Of a stretch of 64,000 bases of DNA, positions 43,745 to 52,270 are shown one piece after another. Position 1 is the stretch's first letter. Each line of letters opens with the position of its first letter. Source of the DNA: Roseivirga sp. (GTDB lineage Bacteria > Bacteroidota > Bacteroidia > Cytophagales > Cyclobacteriaceae); NCBI GenBank assembly GCA_029262895.1, contig JAJCYM010000070.1:62001-126000 (forward strand). Direction: 5' to 3'. The position numbers were made by a program, and so were the translations under genes. Under the pieces are notes generated by a model that did no database searches, had not been told where the DNA came from, and saw nothing but the letters and a program-made list of their open reading frames with translations.

Positions 43745-43800
43745 GAATAACTAATTTCGATTTCACCTGCTAATTCGTAATTCCCAATTCGTAACTCTTC
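43745..43800. repeat. Heptad-period intergenic tract 3
   Basis: Words of seven bases: ATTCGTA at 43773 and 43787, separated by ATTCCCA and followed by ACTCTTC; the preceding 28 bases have the same phase. It lies between the DsbA-like gene and the M55 remnant. Confidence 0.5.
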
Positions 43801-43809
43801 ATTTACATT

Positions 43810-43868
43810 TTACCAGGAAATATATTTATACATTACCCGAATCAACCGATAGGCGGCATCCATTGATT
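43810..43868 (-). pseudogene. 3' remnant of a second M55 peptidase gene
   Basis: On the minus strand this encodes SMDAAYRLIRVMYKYISW and a stop, the exact C-terminus of the intact peptidase at 46237-47109. The DNA matches 46238-46295 at 53 of 58 positions, and all five differences are third-codon, synonymous changes. An in-frame TGA lies just upstream, so only the last 18 codons survive. The pattern implies a paralogous, functional copy that was truncated recently. Confidence 0.75.
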
Positions 43869-43926
43869 CAGGTCATGGGCGTGTTTTCTAAAGTCTGATG
43901 TATTCATGGACTCTAAGAGGCCCAAG

Positions 43927-44598
43927 CTAGGAACTAATACGCGAAATCAGGTCTTCATAATAGGTTTGACTTATGGGAACCTGATGTGTGGTCGCTTGCA
44001 ATTGATGTCGCTCTATTTTTTCAATAAATGTGCGATTGACCAGGTAAGAGCGGTGCGTTTTCAGAAAGTCATCCTTAGGCAAAAGCGCTTCTGCTTCGCT
44101 CATTTTCATTCGGGTCATGATTTGCTGGTCAGTGCAGACAAACCGCACATAATTGCCCTCTGCTTTGACGTAAATCAATTTGTCCAGGCCGAGTCGAACG
44201 TGGTCGAAACCTTCCTTTACAAAGAGATAATTGTCATTTTTCTCCTTGAGCACATCGGCTACCTTGTTTACTGCTTTCAGAAAGCGTCCGAAGTCAAAGG
44301 GCTTCAGCAGGTAGTCTATGGCTTCATGCTCATAGCTCTGAACCGCATATTCGCTGTAAGCAGTAGTGAAAATCACTTTTGGCTTTGTTCCCAGGCTTTC
44401 CAGAAACTGCAGTCCTGAAATATCAGGCATGTTAATGTCCAGGAAGATGAGATCAACTTTCTGTTGCGTTAGGTATTTGATGCACTCAAATGGATTGACA
44501 AAACACTCGACCAACTCCAGGTATGGAATCTTCTCTGCATGCTTTTGGATCACCTCCAGAGCAATCTTTTCATCATCCAGGGCAATGGCTTTGATCAT
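43927..44598 (-). CDS. LytTR-family response regulator
   Basis: A 223-residue regulator. The N-terminal receiver has the acid pocket DDE (8-10), phospho-Asp in FLDINMPD (near 54) and Lys in LLKPF. The C-terminal half is a LytTR DNA-binding domain (VKAEGNYVRFVC, FLKTHRSYLVNRTFIEKIER). It is a cytosolic transcription factor controlled by the adjacent kinase, whose 3' end overlaps its start by four bases. Confidence 0.94.
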   Translation of the reverse strand: MIKAIALDDEKIALEVIQKHAEKIPYLELVECFVNPFECIKYLTQQKVDLIFLDINMPDISGLQFLESLGTKPKVIFTTAYSEYAVQSYEHEAIDYLLKPFDFGRFLKAVNKVADVLKEKNDNYLFVKEGFDHVRLGLDKLIYVKAEGNYVRFVCTDQQIMTRMKMSEAEALLPKDDFLKTHRSYLVNRTFIEKIERHQLQATTHQVPISQTYYEDLISRISS

Positions 44599-46133
44599 GA
44601 TAGTCTCACTTTGAGCTTTAACTCAAATGTATCATCATCTTCGTTGATCACAAGCATGTGTTGGTCTGGGTACAGGATCAACAAGCGTTCTTTTACATTT
44701 TTGAGGCCAATGCCACTTGTTTCATTTTCCGGTAAAGGTCTGGCGTGTTTAGAGTTTTTCACAAAAAGATCTACTTCTCCAGGACCACATTCCATTTTGA
44801 TATTGATAAAAGAATTGTCCTGAACACTTACCCCGTGCTTAAAAGCATTTTCTATAAAAGGAATCAGGATCATAGGAGCAATATTGCCTTTACAGCTTCT
44901 ATCCAACTCAATATTCAGAGCTGTTTCAGAACCGGTAAGCCGCAGTGATTGTAGCTCAATATAATGATGGATATAGTCTATCTCTTTAGCTACGGGTATC
45001 TGTTCCTCCGTATTTTCTCTCAACATAAATCGCATCATTTCACTAAGCATTTGTACTCCATCGGCCGTTTTTGGGCTATTCTCAGAAAGCGCAATGCCGT
45101 AAACTGTATTGAGAGAATTGAAAAGGAAGTGCGGATTGACCTGTGATTTGAGAAAATCGAGCTCGGTGGTTTTTTGTTTCAGACTCAACTGCAAATTCGT
45201 ATTGGATCGTATTCCACCCACATTGGCAAGATAGAGACAATAGCATATGAAAGAAGAGACGACAATAATGGTCAGACCGACCATAAAAACGGGGATGTAA
45301 GGGTTCGAATTCATGCCAGTCAAAATGATCTGTTGCTTGGTATAGAAAATAAGTGCAATGCCCCCCAGGCCACCTAATGAACAGAAAAGGAATTTGAAAA
45401 TGTCATTAAAAGAGCTGTGTATCTTGATTTTACCTCGTTGAAAGAAGTGATCGAGAAAGAAAAAGCCTATAAAGATGGCCCAAAAGGCAAATCGGGTCAT
45501 TAGTCCCAAGGAAGAAGTAATAGACCTGGCTGTCCCAAATCCACCATTGTTGAGAAGTAACCCAATAATTAAACAGACAAAAAACAAAGCAATCCAGAAT
45601 AAGGAACTCGTTGCACCCAACCTTTTCTTGATAGAGTCAAACTTATCGAAAAAGAGTTGTTCTGCTTTGTAAATGAACCCAGCAAAGAGGCAGGCATTCA
45701 TCAGATAAAAAATATTAATGATTTGTAATCTCGAAAAACTATCTGCCGTTGGGAAGCCTTCCTTAACCATGCTAAAAGAGTAATAGTAATAGGGGTTGAA
45801 CGATCGATCGATATAGGATAGGCCAATCCCCAAAACGGCCGACAATAGGATGGCCGCTGGGAAAGAGAGCCACCACAATTTTCGCTTATCGAATCTTTTC
45901 AGTACTAGTGAGTAAAAAAGAGGGATTGTCAAGAGAATGAACAAGGAATTGACGATGGTTTGAATTTGAGCGCCTCTGAGAGAGCCATCGGTCATTTTGA
46001 AGTCGACCAGGTTCTGTTGTGCCCAGTCGATGGCGTCCTGTGTGGCCAGTACAGGATATTCAAATGCTCTTCGGCCCAGGATGGTAATGAGCACTAAAGC
46101 CAATAAAATGCGGATTAATGGACGTTGACTCAT
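44595..46133 (-). CDS. LytS/YehU-type sensor histidine kinase
   Basis: A 512-residue membrane kinase. About eight to nine hydrophobic helices fill residues 5-310, without a large extracytoplasmic sensor. The phosphoacceptor His is in QVNPHFLFNSLN (near 340), and the HATPase domain contains LIPFIENAFKHG and GIGLKNVKERL. It should sense a membrane or small-molecule signal and phosphorylate the LytTR regulator encoded next. The pair is flanked by the intact and remnant M55 genes. Confidence 0.93.
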   Translation of the reverse strand: MSQRPLIRILLALVLITILGRRAFEYPVLATQDAIDWAQQNLVDFKMTDGSLRGAQIQTIVNSLFILLTIPLFYSLVLKRFDKRKLWWLSFPAAILLSAVLGIGLSYIDRSFNPYYYYSFSMVKEGFPTADSFSRLQIINIFYLMNACLFAGFIYKAEQLFFDKFDSIKKRLGATSSLFWIALFFVCLIIGLLLNNGGFGTARSITSSLGLMTRFAFWAIFIGFFFLDHFFQRGKIKIHSSFNDIFKFLFCSLGGLGGIALIFYTKQQIILTGMNSNPYIPVFMVGLTIIVVSSFICYCLYLANVGGIRSNTNLQLSLKQKTTELDFLKSQVNPHFLFNSLNTVYGIALSENSPKTADGVQMLSEMMRFMLRENTEEQIPVAKEIDYIHHYIELQSLRLTGSETALNIELDRSCKGNIAPMILIPFIENAFKHGVSVQDNSFINIKMECGPGEVDLFVKNSKHARPLPENETSGIGLKNVKERLLILYPDQHMLVINEDDDTFELKLKVRLS

Positions 46134-46236
46134 GACGAATTTTTCTCAATCATAGACTTTAGTCCAACCGCATGCAACTGAATGTGACCAAACCTCCATA
46201 CGATGTGATGGAATCTGAAAAGCTGTTGCGCACCTC

Positions 46237-47109
46237 TTACCAAGAGATATATTTATACATCACCCGAATTAACCGATAGGCAGCATCCATTGATTTGGCT
46301 ATATATTCTACCGTTGTGCCATCAATTCTTTTCATTTCAGGAATGCTCATGAGAATATCTGCCCGAGTAGTACTCGAAAACTTCATTTTTAAGGTGGTTG
46401 GTTCCCCAACTTCGATGGGTTTTGCATTGGAGAGATCCTGCATGGCCGCCTTGGTTTGTTCTTTGAGCATCTCATGCACCTTGGAGGGATGTGTCATTTT
46501 TGCAGCACTCGAACCAATGGACTCCTTAGTACTGACCGTTCTAACCGGAAAGAGTTCTTGAATTTGCTTGGTGAAGGCTAAATCTCCGGCAGCCAAAACT
46601 ACCGGCACTCCAAGCGCCCCAGCGAAGTGGGCATTTAATCCTCCTTCACCTACTTCTTTTCCATTAATCCAAAGTCCTTTCACCGATCCCGAGCCTGTGT
46701 GCGCCAGGAAACCGTTTGGTGTGCCGGCCCTGGTATGATAGCCGATAAAAATCACCGCATCGAATGTGTCATCCAGGCCTTGCACCATCCCCAGAGGTTT
46801 GATATTACTTTGTACATACTCAACTCGCGGATCAAGTTTTGTGTGTAGCAAATTCTGCATATCTCCATGACTGTCATTTACAAGAATATAGGCATCTCCA
46901 AGTTCAAAAATTGCTGAAACCACCGCATTGACTTCATCAGTCATTAGTTGTCTGCCCAAGCCATAGTCTTTGCCATTGCCAGACGTCATTTTGGGTGAGC
47001 CGATGCCACCAATGCCCTCCATATCAACCGAGATAAAAATTTTGAGTGGCTGCTGTTGAGCGAAACTTAAGGTTGAAACAAGAAAGAGAAGAAGTGTCAG
47101 TCTTTTCAT
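46237..47109 (-). CDS. M55 D-aminopeptidase (DppA-like), secreted
   Basis: A 290-residue M55 peptidase with a signal peptide (cut near FAQQ). The metal ligands are in SVDMEGIGG (near 27-35), the NDSHGD segment (near 98), and IGYHTRAGT (near 137-145). It is expected to hydrolyse D-amino-acid or related peptides, probably peptidoglycan fragments in the periplasm. The C-terminal 18 codons are duplicated as a remnant 2.4 kb to the left. It stands alone on this strand. Confidence 0.9.
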   Translation of the reverse strand: MKRLTLLLFLVSTLSFAQQQPLKIFISVDMEGIGGIGSPKMTSGNGKDYGLGRQLMTDEVNAVVSAIFELGDAYILVNDSHGDMQNLLHTKLDPRVEYVQSNIKPLGMVQGLDDTFDAVIFIGYHTRAGTPNGFLAHTGSGSVKGLWINGKEVGEGGLNAHFAGALGVPVVLAAGDLAFTKQIQELFPVRTVSTKESIGSSAAKMTHPSKVHEMLKEQTKAAMQDLSNAKPIEVGEPTTLKMKFSSTTRADILMSIPEMKRIDGTTVEYIAKSMDAAYRLIRVMYKYISW

Positions 47110-47147
47110 TCTTCAATATAATGAAGGTGTTTCAGAATGTTTGGTGC

Positions 47148-48164
47148 CTAACAAAAAAACCAATAATCTGAAACCGGCTTCTTTTGCCATGAATCGAGAA
47201 TGCCTTTGATCTCCTTTTTGCCATCAGGAGAGGAAACGGCAATCAATATCTGTGCAGCACTAAGGTCGTTGATTTCGTTAAAATGTTGCATTCGAAGGCC
47301 ATAGATGTCTTTGCCTACTTTCCCTTGATTGTCACAAGCCCAATGAAATTGATCTTCATGATTCAATAATAGTTTTGCTAAATCCTTTCCGTTTCTACCC
47401 GCTCCCCATAAAACAAGTGGACGTTCTGGATTTCTGTCCAGTTCGAAGAAGTATTTGATCTTTAAATCAAAGTAGCGGTTGTCTTTGTAAACCTCCCAGG
47501 TCCTGGAGATCCTATCTGCACGATCTCGCCAAAAATGGAGCACTTTATCCAAGCCGATTACCTTGAGCCCAGTTTTGTAGAGACGGAAACAGAGGTCGTA
47601 ATCTTCGGGGTAAACAGGGGAATTGAACCCGCCTGTCTTGTCGAAATCATTACGATGAATGAGCCAACAGTGAGAAGGAATGGTGCATTCCTTATAGATT
47701 TCCTCAAAGTGTCGTGAATTTCGAGATACTTCATTGAGCCATTGGTCATAGCGTTTAAAGCCTTCGCCAACTTCACCCTGATCTACAAAATGTTCGGTGC
47801 CTCCCGCCACAACATGGCCAACACCAAGCTCCGTCCACGCATCAACCATTGTCTCTAGCTTGTCTTCCGGCATTTTATCATCCGAATCCATGCGGTTGAT
47901 CAGTGTGCCTTGGCTAAGTGCGTAGCCAGTCTGCAGGGCGGCTATTAACTTGTCTCCCTTATTTTCAATAAGCCTAATTCTTGAGTCTCCACTTGAATAT
48001 TCGGCAATAATTTGTTCCGACCCATCTGCGCTGTGATCGTTGACAGCCAACAGTTCCCAATGCGGATATGTCTGCTCTAGAATTGAATCCAGGCACTCTC
48101 TCAGATAAGGAGCCGTGTCCTTTACGGCCATGATGATTGAGACAAGAGGAGTGTAGCTGGTCAA
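47148..48164 (-). CDS. Family 2 glycosyltransferase
   Basis: A 338-residue glycosyltransferase with the GT-A opening VSIIMAVKDTAPYLRECLDSILEQT and the metal-binding DSDD in RMDSDDKM near residue 94. The later NRRN-type acceptor region holds PEDYDLCFRL. The last 90 residues carry a separate small Rossmann-like segment (LVLWGAGRNGKDLA, residues 250-263). It transfers a sugar to an unknown surface polymer. No other polysaccharide genes are beside it. Confidence 0.9.
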   Translation of the reverse strand: MTSYTPLVSIIMAVKDTAPYLRECLDSILEQTYPHWELLAVNDHSADGSEQIIAEYSSGDSRIRLIENKGDKLIAALQTGYALSQGTLINRMDSDDKMPEDKLETMVDAWTELGVGHVVAGGTEHFVDQGEVGEGFKRYDQWLNEVSRNSRHFEEIYKECTIPSHCWLIHRNDFDKTGGFNSPVYPEDYDLCFRLYKTGLKVIGLDKVLHFWRDRADRISRTWEVYKDNRYFDLKIKYFFELDRNPERPLVLWGAGRNGKDLAKLLLNHEDQFHWACDNQGKVGKDIYGLRMQHFNEINDLSAAQILIAVSSPDGKKEIKGILDSWQKKPVSDYWFFC

Positions 48165-48411
48165 GAGATAAATTTGAAATTCCGTGCAAGTTAATCATAC
48201 CTCAGAAAAGGAAGTGATTATGCAAATGTCGTTTCCTGTGAAAACGGAACCTTGGACGACCTGAGACGTCTTACCTCGAGATTGGATCTCGACTACTTTA
48301 TTCTCGAAGACCAGAAGGGTCAGTAAGCAGAGTTTTTCAATCGGATGATCGACAAGCTGTTCTAAAAACAGTTCAGAACATCCTATTTCGACCTATATCA
48401 AAATATTGGTC
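48165..48411. other. Structured intergenic stretch
   Basis: Between the glycosyltransferase and cytochrome genes. It holds a perfect 7-base hairpin at 48276-48292 (TCGAGAT/ATCTCGA, loop TGG), GACC/GGGTC arms about 50 bases further, and TGTTCT/AGAACA arms near 48358-48381. No known RNA family is recognised; it may hold a promoter or small RNA. Confidence 0.3.
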
Positions 48412-48816
48412 ATGAAACTCAAACTACTTATCATACTTTATGTTTCTGCTTTTTTCACCACAGGTTCTTTTCAACAAGATGATCCCTTGAAATCCAGCAT
48501 GGAGCGAGGTAAACTGCTATACAAAACGTGCGCGGGTTGTCATAACAAAGGAGGGGAGGGCTATGCTAAAATCAGTCCACCCTTGGCCAAATCAGATTTT
48601 CTAAAGAATAATAAAACAGCCAGAATCATTCAAATCGTCAAATTTGGACTCGAAGGAGAAATCAAAGTGAACGGAGAAATTTACAATGGCAAAATGCCAC
48701 CTCAGAAATTCAATGATCAGCAAATTGCGGATGTCCTGAACTACGTGCGTAATAGCTTTGGCAATAGTGGTGCGTATATTTCTGAACAAATGGTTTCGGC
48801 TGTGGAATCACGTTAA
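48412..48816 (+). CDS. Secreted mono-heme cytochrome c
   Basis: A 134-residue class I cytochrome c with a signal peptide (core residues 5-17). The heme site is CAGCH, and the sixth ligand is likely Met in NGKMPPQKF. It carries electrons in the periplasm. The start at 48412 (MKLKLL) is preferred over the TTG two codons upstream. It faces the convergent methyltransferase gene, five bases from its end. Confidence 0.93.
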   Translation: MKLKLLIILYVSAFFTTGSFQQDDPLKSSMERGKLLYKTCAGCHNKGGEGYAKISPPLAKSDFLKNNKTARIIQIVKFGLEGEIKVNGEIYNGKMPPQKFNDQQIADVLNYVRNSFGNSGAYISEQMVSAVESR

Positions 48817-48821
48817 CCTGG

Positions 48822-49553
48822 TTAAAGGTGTAGATAATACTCCTTTAGTAAGGCAAGGAATAGCTTGCTGTAACGGCCATCGCTGTCTTTGATGACTAGT
48901 GATTTGTAGAGCGGTTCTGTTTGAGCCCTGTTAAAGAATGTGATCATTCTTATTACTTCAGAATCACTTCTGTCTTGAACAGCATATTGCAAACTTGGGT
49001 TGATGCCTGACTGGCTCATTGCTCTGGTAAATTGGTGCATTTCCCATTCGGGGTACATTATGATGGCAGTGCCTGAAGAGGTCAGCAATTGATGGATATA
49101 CTGGGCGAGATCGCTAAAAGGCAAGGTATTATTGTGAACGGCCAGATTCTTCCTTTCATCACTTCCTTTGCTGTTTTCATGGAAAAATGGAGGATTGCTA
49201 ATGATCAGATCAAAACAAGGCTCTGAAATTGAACTGACAAAATTTTGGGCAGCGCTGTGATGAGAAAAGAGTCGATCACTCCAAGGGGATGTGCTGAAAT
49301 TAAGACTGGCCTGGGAGAAAGCATCTGCATCAATTTCAATGGCATCAATCTGGCTCTCTGTTGTGGCTTGGGCCACCATCAATGACAACAAGCCAGTGCC
49401 GGTTCCTATATCCAAAAGCCTCTTGGGTTCTTCCTGTTCTTCGATGAATTCTGCTACGATTGCCCCAAGTAGACAGCCATCAGTGGTCACTTTCATACCA
49501 CAGCGATCCTGGTCAATACGGAATTGCTTGAATTGGAAAAAGGAATTAGGCAC
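48822..49553 (-). CDS. tRNA1(Val) A37 N6-methyltransferase-like (TrmN6/YfiC)
   Basis: A 243-residue SAM-dependent methyltransferase. Motif I is LDIGTGTGLLSLM (near 47-59) and motif IV is NPPFF (near 122-126), the signature of N6-adenine enzymes. The N-terminal FRFKQFxIxQDRCGMKVTTDGCLLGA-type segment is diagnostic of YfiC. It would methylate A37 of tRNA-Val in the cytosol. It starts two bases downstream of the CBM9-like gene. Confidence 0.88.
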   Translation of the reverse strand: MPNSFFQFKQFRIDQDRCGMKVTTDGCLLGAIVAEFIEEQEEPKRLLDIGTGTGLLSLMVAQATTESQIDAIEIDADAFSQASLNFSTSPWSDRLFSHHSAAQNFVSSISEPCFDLIISNPPFFHENSKGSDERKNLAVHNNTLPFSDLAQYIHQLLTSSGTAIIMYPEWEMHQFTRAMSQSGINPSLQYAVQDRSDSEVIRMITFFNRAQTEPLYKSLVIKDSDGRYSKLFLALLKEYYLHL

Positions 49554-49555
49554 TG

Positions 49556-50284
49556 CTAGTTTCGGAATATGAAATCCTTGTAAAGGTGCATATATTTTAC
49601 ATTCCTTTCTTTGATTTCGAATGGAATACCGGGCTGGTCTGCATCTGTTGGGATTATTCGGATTTTAACAATTTCATTTGCTCTGGGTTTGAAATGCAAC
49701 ATCTCCCATGACCAAAAGGCTTCTATCAATACCTTGCCATTTTCAACTCTTCTCGAAGTCATTATTGGCTTATCAGTTTCAGTATATGCCGTTCCTTGCG
49801 GCCCAAGTCTTAGCAATTGCCATTGATGTGGATTTTGATCCATAGGTGACATCCAATTGCCGTAATAGTAATTATCTCCTCTCTGTATTCTAAGTACAAT
49901 GTTGTCTGAAAAGTACATGCCATCTCTCGCACCGTTGCCACTTGGGTGTTCCCATCTTGCTTCAGCTCGGGTACTCACTCGTCTGGTATCAATGACATCA
50001 TCCCTCCATTCAATGGCCGCAAATAAGCCATCGTCATTCCAGGCTAGTTTCAGGTTTACATGAAGGTCGTTTATTCCATCAAAAGGTTTTCTTCCTTCAT
50101 CAAAGACTCCGGGAGTGCTGTCATTCGAGGAGAAAACAATTCCCGGAACATTATGCCACTCCTTAAGGTGTCCATCAATATCAGCATATGTCAGCCTCGG
50201 AATGGTCCGTTGCTGACTGAGGCTATTGAAAGATAGCAGGGTTAATAATAGGGCGGTTGCAATGGTTTTCATGAAAATCTTCAA
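49556..50284 (-). CDS. Secreted CBM9-like domain protein
   Basis: A 242-residue protein with a signal peptide (cut near SLSQ). It is filled by a family 9 carbohydrate-binding-like beta sandwich: ADIDGHLKEWHNVP opens it and LKLAWNDDGLFAAIEWRDDVID is the core. It lacks any catalytic domain, so it is a binding protein, perhaps periplasmic or surface. The ligand is unknown. It is co-directional with the methyltransferase gene, but no shared role is visible. Confidence 0.82.
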   Translation of the reverse strand: MKIFMKTIATALLLTLLSFNSLSQQRTIPRLTYADIDGHLKEWHNVPGIVFSSNDSTPGVFDEGRKPFDGINDLHVNLKLAWNDDGLFAAIEWRDDVIDTRRVSTRAEARWEHPSGNGARDGMYFSDNIVLRIQRGDNYYYGNWMSPMDQNPHQWQLLRLGPQGTAYTETDKPIMTSRRVENGKVLIEAFWSWEMLHFKPRANEIVKIRIIPTDADQPGIPFEIKERNVKYMHLYKDFIFRN

Positions 50285-50504
50285 CGAACTGGTCTGGTTG
50301 AAGATATAAAAGTTACACAGACGGAATGGTCAGGAACAGGTCAAATTATACCAATTCAATTATGAAATGGCGCGAATAGAAATTAAATTATTATCGCTTG
50401 ATTAAGGCGAAAAATGAGGGCATACATCGTTATGGCTAATTTTTTCAACGAAGAGCAAGCGGTAAGAAATGATTTGTATCCGTCATGTTATATTTGATTT
50501 GGTA

Positions 50505-50963
50505 TTAGTCGTTAATGCCGTTTTCGAAGGCAACGTCAGCGATTAAACCACCACCGTCTGCAGCATTCACCGCCAATTCATCGCAACGCTCATTTTCCGG
50601 TACTCCGGCATGGCCTTTCACCCATTGGAAGCTAACTCTGTGCACTTTGTAAATTTCAGCGAAGCGGAGCCATAAGTCCTTGTTCTTTTTGCCTTTGAAG
50701 TCTTTCTTGATCCATCCCCAAAGCCACCCTTTCTCGACCGAGTCTATCACATATTTGGAATCAGAATAAACCGTTACCGGAGCATTGGGTTTCGTGATGG
50801 CTTCCAAACCCTTGATCACAGCCAAAAGCTCCATGCGATTGTTGGTGGTCTTACGAAAACCTTCAGAAAGCTCTTTGCGATGTTCTTTGTATTTCAGAAC
50901 AACGCCATACCCTCCGCGCCCTGGGTTGCCTTTGGAAGAGCCATCCGTATAGATTACAATCAT
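50505..50963 (-). CDS. rnhA: Ribonuclease HI
   Basis: A 152-residue RNase HI. Catalytic residues DEDD are in YTDGSSKGNPG (Asp 6), NNRMELLAVIKGL (Glu 44), VYSDSKYV (Asp 66) and NERCDELAVNAA (Asp 128 or nearby). It removes RNA from RNA-DNA hybrids. It overlaps the marC stop by four bases, so the two are probably co-translated. Confidence 0.96.
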   Translation of the reverse strand: MIVIYTDGSSKGNPGRGGYGVVLKYKEHRKELSEGFRKTTNNRMELLAVIKGLEAITKPNAPVTVYSDSKYVIDSVEKGWLWGWIKKDFKGKKNKDLWLRFAEIYKVHRVSFQWVKGHAGVPENERCDELAVNAADGGGLIADVAFENGIND

Positions 50964-51532
50964 AAGGACAAGATATTATCTTTGAAGAGCTTGATCGCTA
51001 TGGAGAGCAAAATGATGCCAAAGATTTTTCTCATAATGCCCATTCCTCCTGCACCCATTTTTCTTTCAAGCCATCCAGAGCCTTTGAGTGCGAGGTAAAC
51101 AAAACCGAGATTTACTACGATCCCGATGAGTATGTTAAACTGATAGTATTCTGCTCTTAAGGACAGAATTGTGGTGAGGGTTCCAGCACCTGCAATAATT
51201 GGAAATGCAATTGGCACAATGGAAGAGCTTGCCGATTCTGTTGGCTCATGTTTAAAGAAGTTTCTTCCCAGGATCATTTCCATGCCAATGATAAACATAA
51301 TAAGCGATCCGGCTATGGCAAAGGATCCAACGTCAATGCCAAAAAGACCTAGAAGATCGTCACCAACAAACAGGAAGGTGACCATCAGCACACCGGAAGC
51401 CAGTGTTGCCTTGCCTGATTCTATTTTACCTAATTTTTTGCGTAAATCCAGAACAACTGGTACCGATCCAGGGATATCGATTACTGAAAAAAGGATGAGT
51501 GTCACCGAGATGATTTCCGTAATGTCGAGCAT
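50960..51532 (-). CDS. MarC-family membrane protein
   Basis: A 190-residue MarC-type protein with six hydrophobic helices. The conserved acid and glycine motifs are in LILFSVIDIPGSVPVV (residues 12-27), FAIAGSLIMFIIGMEMILG and IVPIAFPIIAGAGTLTTIL. Family members are suspected transporters, without a firm substrate. The gene ends with a four-base overlap into rnhA. Confidence 0.92.
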   Translation of the reverse strand: MLDITEIISVTLILFSVIDIPGSVPVVLDLRKKLGKIESGKATLASGVLMVTFLFVGDDLLGLFGIDVGSFAIAGSLIMFIIGMEMILGRNFFKHEPTESASSSIVPIAFPIIAGAGTLTTILSLRAEYYQFNILIGIVVNLGFVYLALKGSGWLERKMGAGGMGIMRKIFGIILLSIAIKLFKDNILSL

Positions 51533-51544
51533 TGCTTAAAATTT

Positions 51545-51836
51545 CTGCAAATGTAGAAGTTGTTGGTTCAAAGTTGCAAGTTCAATGGACATTAGTTTGG
51601 CTCAATCAAGGAGATTGAAAATTCCAAAACCCAAAACCCAAAACCCAAATTCCAAGCATTCACCGCAACCCCTAACCCCTAAAGGGGAAGGTCAAGGCAC
51701 AAATTCCAGTCTCCCGATCAACAAATCAACCAATATACTAATCACCTAATTTATCCTCCGAAGCTTTAGCGTAGGAAGGAATTACCTAATTTCCGAATCA
51801 ACCAATTACCCAACTTGAAACTTGAAACTTAAAACT
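51545..51836. repeat. Long heptad-period intergenic tract 4
   Basis: Some 290 bases in 7-base phase: AACCCAA three times in tandem near 51620, CCCTAAC-type words, TTGAAAC twice near 51814 and TTAAAAC after it. It embeds copy B of the 35-base repeat. It lies between marC and aroQ and runs up to the aroQ stop. Confidence 0.6.
51748..51782 (-). repeat. 35-base dispersed repeat, copy B
   Basis: The reverse complement of copy A at 42793-42827, with one mismatch in 35. It is nearly palindromic around AAGCTT and lies inside heptad tract 4. Confidence 0.7.
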
Positions 51837-52251
51837 TGCCTCCCAGATAATTCAGTGCCATATCATAGCCAGCAAGGCCAAAACCAGTAATCAAACCAAC
51901 ACATTCTTTAGTGATAAGACTCAGGTGCCTAAACTCTTCCCGGGCATGGATATTTGAGATATGGACTTCAACCACTGGGGTTTTGATCGCGGCAATGGCA
52001 TCAGAAATAGCCACTGAAGTGTGTGTGTAGCCCCCACCATTGAAAACTACCCCATTATAGGAGAAACCAACTTCATGCAGCTTGTTGATTAATTCTCCTT
52101 CCACATTGGATTGATAATACTCCATTTCTAAATCAGGAAACTTTGCTTTTAGCTTGCCAAAGTAGCTGTCGAAGCTCTCGTTGCCGTAGATGTCTTTTTC
52201 TCTTGTACCAAGCAGATTAAGATTGGGGCCGTTGATGATGATGACTTTCAT
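51829..52251 (-). CDS. aroQ: Type II 3-dehydroquinate dehydratase
   Basis: A 140-residue type II dehydroquinase: NGPNLNLLGTRE (residues 7-18), the tyrosine in DIYGN (22), NGGGYTHTSVAI, and the catalytic His in VHISNIHARE. It dehydrates 3-dehydroquinate in the shikimate pathway. It is divergent from xerD, whose frame overlaps it if the longest start is used. Confidence 0.96.
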   Translation of the reverse strand: MKVIIINGPNLNLLGTREKDIYGNESFDSYFGKLKAKFPDLEMEYYQSNVEGELINKLHEVGFSYNGVVFNGGGYTHTSVAISDAIAAIKTPVVEVHISNIHAREEFRHLSLITKECVGLITGFGLAGYDMALNYLGGKF

Positions 52252-52270
52252 TCTTTATTTATCTTTAGCC

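Noticed and set aside
51600..51840. CRISPR array
   Set aside because: The period is 7 bases and the words vary; there is no 20-40 base repeat with unique spacers and no cas gene.
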